NCBI GenBank assembly: GCA_001805465.1
Contig: MHGH01000011.1
Location: forward strand, 1 to 7,105
From: Omnitrophica WOR_2 bacterium RBG_13_41_10
Lineage (GTDB): Bacteria > Omnitrophota > Gorgyraeia > Gygaellales > Profunditerraquicolaceae
DNA: 7,105 nt
Direction of reading: 5' to 3'
A program made the translations under genes and the position numbers. The notes beneath the pieces were generated by a model. That model was not told where the DNA came from. It made no database searches and saw only the letters and a program-made list of their open reading frames with translations. This document shows, in pieces, positions 1-6,000 of the stretch; the first letter of the stretch is position 1; each line of letters starts with the position of its first letter.

Positions 1-1
1 C

Positions 2-3000
2 GAGGCAGGTATAGACTTGGAAGCAGTGGAGGAATATTGGAATGGAGTAGCCGAGCATCTCGTACCTGCGGCGGATGCTGGTTTGGTCAAAAATAAACTT
101 ATTTATGAGGCGATGCGTAATGTTGCAAAATATAAAAGAAAAAAAGCAGGTCTGCCGGCGGTAGGCGAGTTACAGCGTGTTAAAACGTCATCTAGCGGCA
201 GGTGGCCGGGGATGCAGCCGGTGTATAATGGGATTGAGAAGTGGGTGGCAAGTAGCAGCTTAGGGCCACGGATTGGTTGGTTTATCGGCCAAGTCTTGGC
301 ACCGGCAATCATTGAGTCAGGTGGGTTTGTGGTTGGCGGGAGCTGGTTATTGTCTGTGACCTTCGGAATACCCTTTGCCCTGAGTCCGCCTATACTCGGG
401 ATTTTAGCCCTTCTGCAATTAGCTTGGCACCTCCTCCACATCTTCCCCAAAACCCCTGAAGAAACCTGGGGACAAAGATTCACCTTTGCCTTTTCTTTTG
501 AGAAACGCCGGATTAGTATTGCTTCCTCTTTCTTAATTATAATGTTAATTCTGTTTGTACCGACGGGATTGTATTTTGTTTACGGCCTAATATTTAGCTT
601 TGTCGCACCACACCTTGTTGTTAATAGACCCGTAGGATCTGTAACTAGGAGTATCAAGGAGCACGACGAGGCCGAGAATATTGAATCCGCGATAAAAGAA
701 TTTGATACGGCAACGGATTCGGCTGAAACAGGCCAGACAGATAAGCAGCGCATTGTAGAGCTCCTTAGATTTATAGATGATAAGTTACAGAAAGGCCTAA
801 TAACAAGCTCGGCACTAGGCCCGCCTTTTCTGCTTTCTCAACTTCTTAAGATGTTGTTACCACTTGACTGGCTACATTGGATTTTCTTAAACTGGATTAG
901 GTTTGAAAATGGGATATTATGGCCGTCTTTGGCGAAGCTCGTCGGCTACCGAGGTACCAACCAGCTGATTGCTCGGGTAAATCTAAGACGTTTTCTACGA
1001 TTAAGTCCAGATCTCCATGTCAAAGTAGCAGAAGCTATACAGAAGCATTATCTTGCCATTTTCCGTTTTTCTGGAAAAAGGGATAAACGAGCCTTGTTAA
1101 TTGTGATTGCTATGCTCGATGCAAATCACATACCCCGACCCGCTAGCCGGGCATATGCAGCAACTGTCCTTAAGGTTTTGGGGGTTGTTAATAATCTTCC
1201 AGACCAACGGGCGCTTAAGGCATTATCCGAATCAGCTGAACATGATACGCACGCCATAGTTAGAGAAGCATCTGCGGAGACGTTAACCTTCCTTGTTAGC
1301 GAATATAAACGAGGCCCCAAGAAGGCATTAACTGTGCGAATCCTGAGGTGCCTGCGTCATAAGGTGCCGTTCATTGGGGCGCTTTTCGTACTTTCGTTTA
1401 TTCTTCTTTTAGCTGACCAGATACTCAAATATCTCGTTTTGGATTCTCTGTCTTGGCTTACTACAGGTGACAATAACACGTTTCAATTCGCTGCTATCAG
1501 CGGCCTCAGTCAGTTGACTCATGACTGGCAGGGAATGTTTGGAGCGCTTGCTGCTTGCGGTATTTGGGTAGGTATGATGGGTAGTAATGGTGGCAGCCTG
1601 GGGCGGGGAGGCGAGAAAGCATCTGATAAGGCGGGGTTGGGGGGTGGCGAAGCCGACTCGCCCGCGGCGGCGCGGATAGCCGAGTCAGAAGAAATAGAAC
1701 CGTCCCAAACTTCACAGAAGTTTGAGGCGGCCTTTGCGCAGCGGATTGAACAGGAATGGAGGACGCAGATTACCACGCTTTTGCGATCGGTTCGGGAGCA
1801 TGGGTTGTTGTCGTCGAAGCGTCAAGCAGAGCTTAGGCAAGAGACGTTCGGTTCAGTGGATGATTTTGAGGCGTTAGGAGGGTCACCACTTTCTGGTTTG
1901 AGCGTAAATCCTACGGGTTCTCTAGTGAGCTCTAAGCATCTCGCGCCAATGTTATACGGGCTTCAGACGATAGACGAGGTGGCGATGTTTGACGGCTTTG
2001 CCATTTTCCCCATCATTACGGAGCGGCGAGGTGAATCACATATGGAACGGCTAGTTCGTTCCCCGGCTGAGATTGAGCAAAGGATGCAGGAGAGCCTTCT
2101 AGTAGTGATACGGCCAGACCTTGTACCGAGCGCGCGTTATCTCCTGGATTGGACAGAACCGAAAATCCACCTTGTTTTTATAGAGGAGAACCAAATACCA
2201 ATTACTGCTGTCGAGGCTATCGTGATTCCTGAGTCCCTGGCAGGTTTTGCAAAGACCGCATTCCAAGGAAGTCAAGTTACTGTCCATTCGGTTGGTTTGC
2301 GTCAGCGCCAGTTGAGAGTAGCGCGTCAGGGGCGCATATCTGATTTAATTGAAGGGCGTTCGTACGATCTCGTCCAAGTTCAAGTACCCGACTACGAAAC
2401 GTTCCTGTTAGGCCTTGACCATGTCGTTGTCTTTCACGCCGTGCGGTTGCCTACGCGATGGGATGTTACGCGGCAAATGTTTTCTGAGCTCAAAAGCACC
2501 AATGAACTAATTGACGTGCTGGATAACAACGGCAGAGTAGTTAGCGTCCGTGTGCTTGATGGCGGCGGGGCGGTACCTGATAGCTGGCTGGCTTTGGCGT
2601 ACGACAGCGAGGGTCAGCAAGAAGGTTATCCCGGTGAGATCCACTTTGATGGAGAAGGACGCCCCGTCTTTCATGCTGGGGAAGGGTTTGGCCACGGTCG
2701 AGATGATCAAAGTTACAGTGGTCCTGGGGATAGGCATCCGCAAGAGCCAGTTCCGCAAATCAGGAGCGTTTCAGGCAAGGTAGATAGACAAATGCTGGTG
2801 ATACTCCACGATGTTGCATTGATGCATAATGTTGTTCTGCATTTTGTTGACAGGAATAGTATTCACAGGGGAAAGGCGTTTGAGGTAAAAAAGAGAAGAA
2901 GTCCAGGGGACCTGGCCTTCACAACTATCAGGATTGCGAATGATCTCAAAGAGGATGATTACGTACCACTAACGGAGGCTATTAATCCAAAGCTCAAAGG

Positions 3001-6000
3001 TAAGCCTATAGATAAGATACTGGCTGCTGAGGGTTGGAAGAGTCTGGAGCAACTTAGAGGAGTGCAGGAATTTCCCTTATTCAGGATTCCTATTGAGTTT
3101 GAAAGTAAGCTGAATGATGGCAAAATCCCGGATGGGCTAAGAGCTATTTTTAAAAGTAATTTTGAGGTCCTTTTCAAGTGGGCTCGTGTTAGGAAAGTTG
3201 GTGATGGAGAATGGGAGATATTTGATGGAAGGACATACAGTGTCAGAAAGGATAGAGATGTTCTAAGAGTTTACAAGTTGGGAGTAATAGATATACCTAA
3301 GACACTAGCTGAGGTTAGAGGGATACTCGAGGGTGCGAAGAAGATTACTGATGTGCAAAAGAAAGCCAAGGCAGAGGCCAACGCCCTGGGAATCCTTCAG
3401 AAAGAATTAGAGAAACTGCCATCTAAGAGATATGGGGGTAAGATTTTACGAGAGCGAGCGTCTCCCAGGCGCGTCCTACATCAATTAAATGCTGATTGTA
3501 GTGAGGAAACAGCAGTTGCCCTGAGGTTACTAGATTCTCTGCTAAGTAGCATGGAATATAGAGGATTGCAACTTTATGCAGCTGGGGTTTTAGAAGACTA
3601 CAAAGGAACTTGTGTAGAACATGCATGCATAATAGCAAGACTGAGCAATGGTCAGGCATATGCCCTGGATGCAGCCAAGCCTGAGGTATCTGGTCTTGTT
3701 CCTATAGAAGCGTTAGAACTTCCGGGGGACATTGGTGATATATTTGAAGTTGAAGTAGCTCAAGAAATTTCTGAAGACAGAAAACTATCTAGATTCCATA
3801 GGAAACTACAGCTTTTGAGACCAGCAACCTACATGCAGGTTTGGGTATATAACGATCTGGGTGAGGTATACGAAAAGCAGGGTAGGTTAGATGAGGCCGA
3901 AGTGTGTTTTAGAGTAGCTATACGGATAAATCCTCGGTGTGCCTCAGCACATTTCAATCTAGCTCTGATTTGTGAAGAGCGGAACAGGCTAAAGGAAGCT
4001 GAGGAGCGCTACAAAACAGTGATAGATATAACTCCTCGGGATACTGAGGCCCATTACAACCTTGGGGTGATGTACTTAGATCAGGGCAGGTTAGAGGAAG
4101 CTAAGGAGCGTTTTAAAACAGCGATAGAGATAAATCCTCGGTTTGGTAAAGCGCACAACAATCTAGGAGTGGCATACTTCACTGAGGGTAATTTTAAGAA
4201 AGCAGAAGAGCATTATAAAAAAGCGGTAGAGATAGATCCTCGGAGTGCTGCAGCACAGTACAATCTGGGTGAGGTATACGAAAAGCAGGGTAGGTTAAAG
4301 GAAGCAAGAGAACGCTATCGAAAATTTTTAGACTTATCTGCTCCACATGGATATCCTGATGTTAGAAAACATGCGGACTTAGTCGTCAATGCAGTAGCTA
4401 ATATTAAAAATCTCATAGAAACTATGAATGCAAAAAAAGCAACCCCTGAACGGATAACACTAGAAGAATTCGAAAGATTGGAGGAACTTTTTGGTCTCTT
4501 AACAGTAGATGAACTTCGGCAAGTAGATGGTGCTGGTCGAATTGACGCGAAGGATGTAGCTCGGCCGTGGGTAGATGAAATACTTGATACGAATCCTATC
4601 CTGCGGTTGCACATTGAATCGGGCAGGGCCGTGGCCTGGAATCTCATGAAGGATACGGAATATTACTTTGGGGAACAACTGAGCCTCGAGCAGCGCGCAG
4701 AGCGGCTCCTTGAAAGTTTAACCTTTACCTCAGAGGAGGAGCGAGAGCAGGTAGAGAAGATTTTGCAACTTCACCTCGCACAAGGCGATCTCGTTGTTCG
4801 TCTACGATTGGCATTCGAGCTTCTAAAGGGCTCCCCCTCTTCCTACCGCGTCGTTTTAAGTTTCGCAGATGAACCACTCGTTCTTCTTGGTGACCTCATT
4901 GCCTCATCAGGTAGTCAATCGAAGCCCTATAGCAGCGGTCCCGGCGCTCCTACTGAGTTCTACACGTTGCGAGTTCTCGAGCAGGCGGTACAGGATCCAG
5001 AAGCATTTCGTGCGGTTCGGCGACACGAGCAATGGCACCTTAGGGGGATGCCCGGAAAGCGTATTCCGGATCCAGATCGGCCTAATCATGTTTATCAGAG
5101 CAAGCGCGAGCGGCAGTTAGTTCGTAGATTCCTGAATGCGCTGGGGTCGGAGATAATACCCAGCGAGATTGCTGCACACACTACAATTATTCCAATGGTG
5201 CACAGCGACGCAGTCGAGGACATAGAGCCGGTCATCAGAAAAATCAAAGTAGTACAGGAGCAGCCTAGGAGTAGGAAGTTTGCCTTACTTCTTGAGGACG
5301 CAGGAGCAGCGTTTATGGAATATGAGATTGATGTTCTGCATCTAGTTCAGTTTCCAGAGCTCGATACGCCGACATTAATCCAGCGGATTTTGATGCGGGA
5401 TGAGGCTGTTGAGGCGGCAATGCGTATGCACTTTACATGGCTGACCTATGCCATTCCGGCAGGCATTGAGATGCGACGGAGCCTGCGCGAAGGTCGAGTG
5501 ATGCCGGACATTAATATAATGCATAATGTGTTCGTCGAACTAGTCTTTGACGTAATTCGCGAGCGGAGTATTGAGACGGTTCTTGAAGAGGAAGCGGTTT
5601 TGTTCGAAGCCTGGCGCTGGGAAGCCTTGCATCATCTGTGGATAGAATTGGCATGGAAGGCTCTAACTAAGCATGACGTGGAGAGTTTCATCGGCGCTAT
5701 ACGCGAAGCAGTGAAGGCGCGCTATGCGGCGAATATCATCCGGGAGCGTCGCCTATTCCAACAACTAAAGTTGTTGGTACGGCAAGGATACGATGTAGCG
5801 TTAGTTGTGGGTGAGGCGCATGCAAAGCGACTCCAAGAATTGGTGGTTCAGGATGAGAAGACTTTGTGTGGTGGGGTTGCAGGGGCTCATCCATGGATTG
5901 AGCTACAAGAGCGATTGAGACAAGATGAGTCCTTGACTAAGGAGGAACTGACTCGATTTGTGTTTCAAGGGCTTCTCGTGGAGGCAATCGCATTCTGGCT

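Larger units (their letters stand above)
3845..4354 (+). repeat. Five tandem TPR repeats
   Basis: Five 34-residue repeats run without gaps: residues 1282-1315, 1316-1349, 1350-1383, 1384-1417 and 1418-1451. Each shows the TPR signature: N-L-G near the start, Y or F at the end of helix A, Q/E-G-R/N-L/F in the turn, E/K-A opening helix B, then A/V-I-x-I-N/D-P-R. TPR arrays form a right-handed superhelix whose groove binds peptides or partner proteins. The array sits between the transglutaminase-like and zincin-like regions, so it may present substrates or partners to either. The repeats are similar in DNA as well as protein, especially the first and fifth, which points to recent expansion. The last repeat loses the NPR end (LSAPHGY, 1445-1451), as terminal repeats often do. 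Confidence 0.95.

Noticed and set aside
103..483. 126-codon open frame on the minus strand
   Set aside because: It lies fully inside the membrane-region coding sequence of the + strand, its translation is Pro/Thr/Cys-rich with no recognisable features, and it is short compared with the 2,368-codon frame.
1382..1582. Resemblance of LLLADQILKYLVLDSL (468-483) to the start of signal peptidase II (LspA)
   Set aside because: LspA also begins with a hydrophobic helix ending in D-Q-x-x-K, but the later N-x-G-A-A-F motif and the catalytic aspartates are absent and the domain is too short.
1988..2000. Possible transmembrane helix in residues 1982-2000
   Set aside because: The hydrophobic core is only about 13 residues long and contains a Glu, and it sits among amphipathic soluble helices.
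2550..2783. 77-codon + strand frame out of phase with the main one
   Set aside because: It overlaps a region where the main frame is clearly coding, has no clear ribosome binding site, and its protein shows no domain.
4520..4555. EF-hand or dockerin-like loop around VDGAGRIDAKD (1508-1518)
   Set aside because: Only some of the calcium ligand positions fit (the first is Gln and the fifth Ala), and there is no partner EF-hand.
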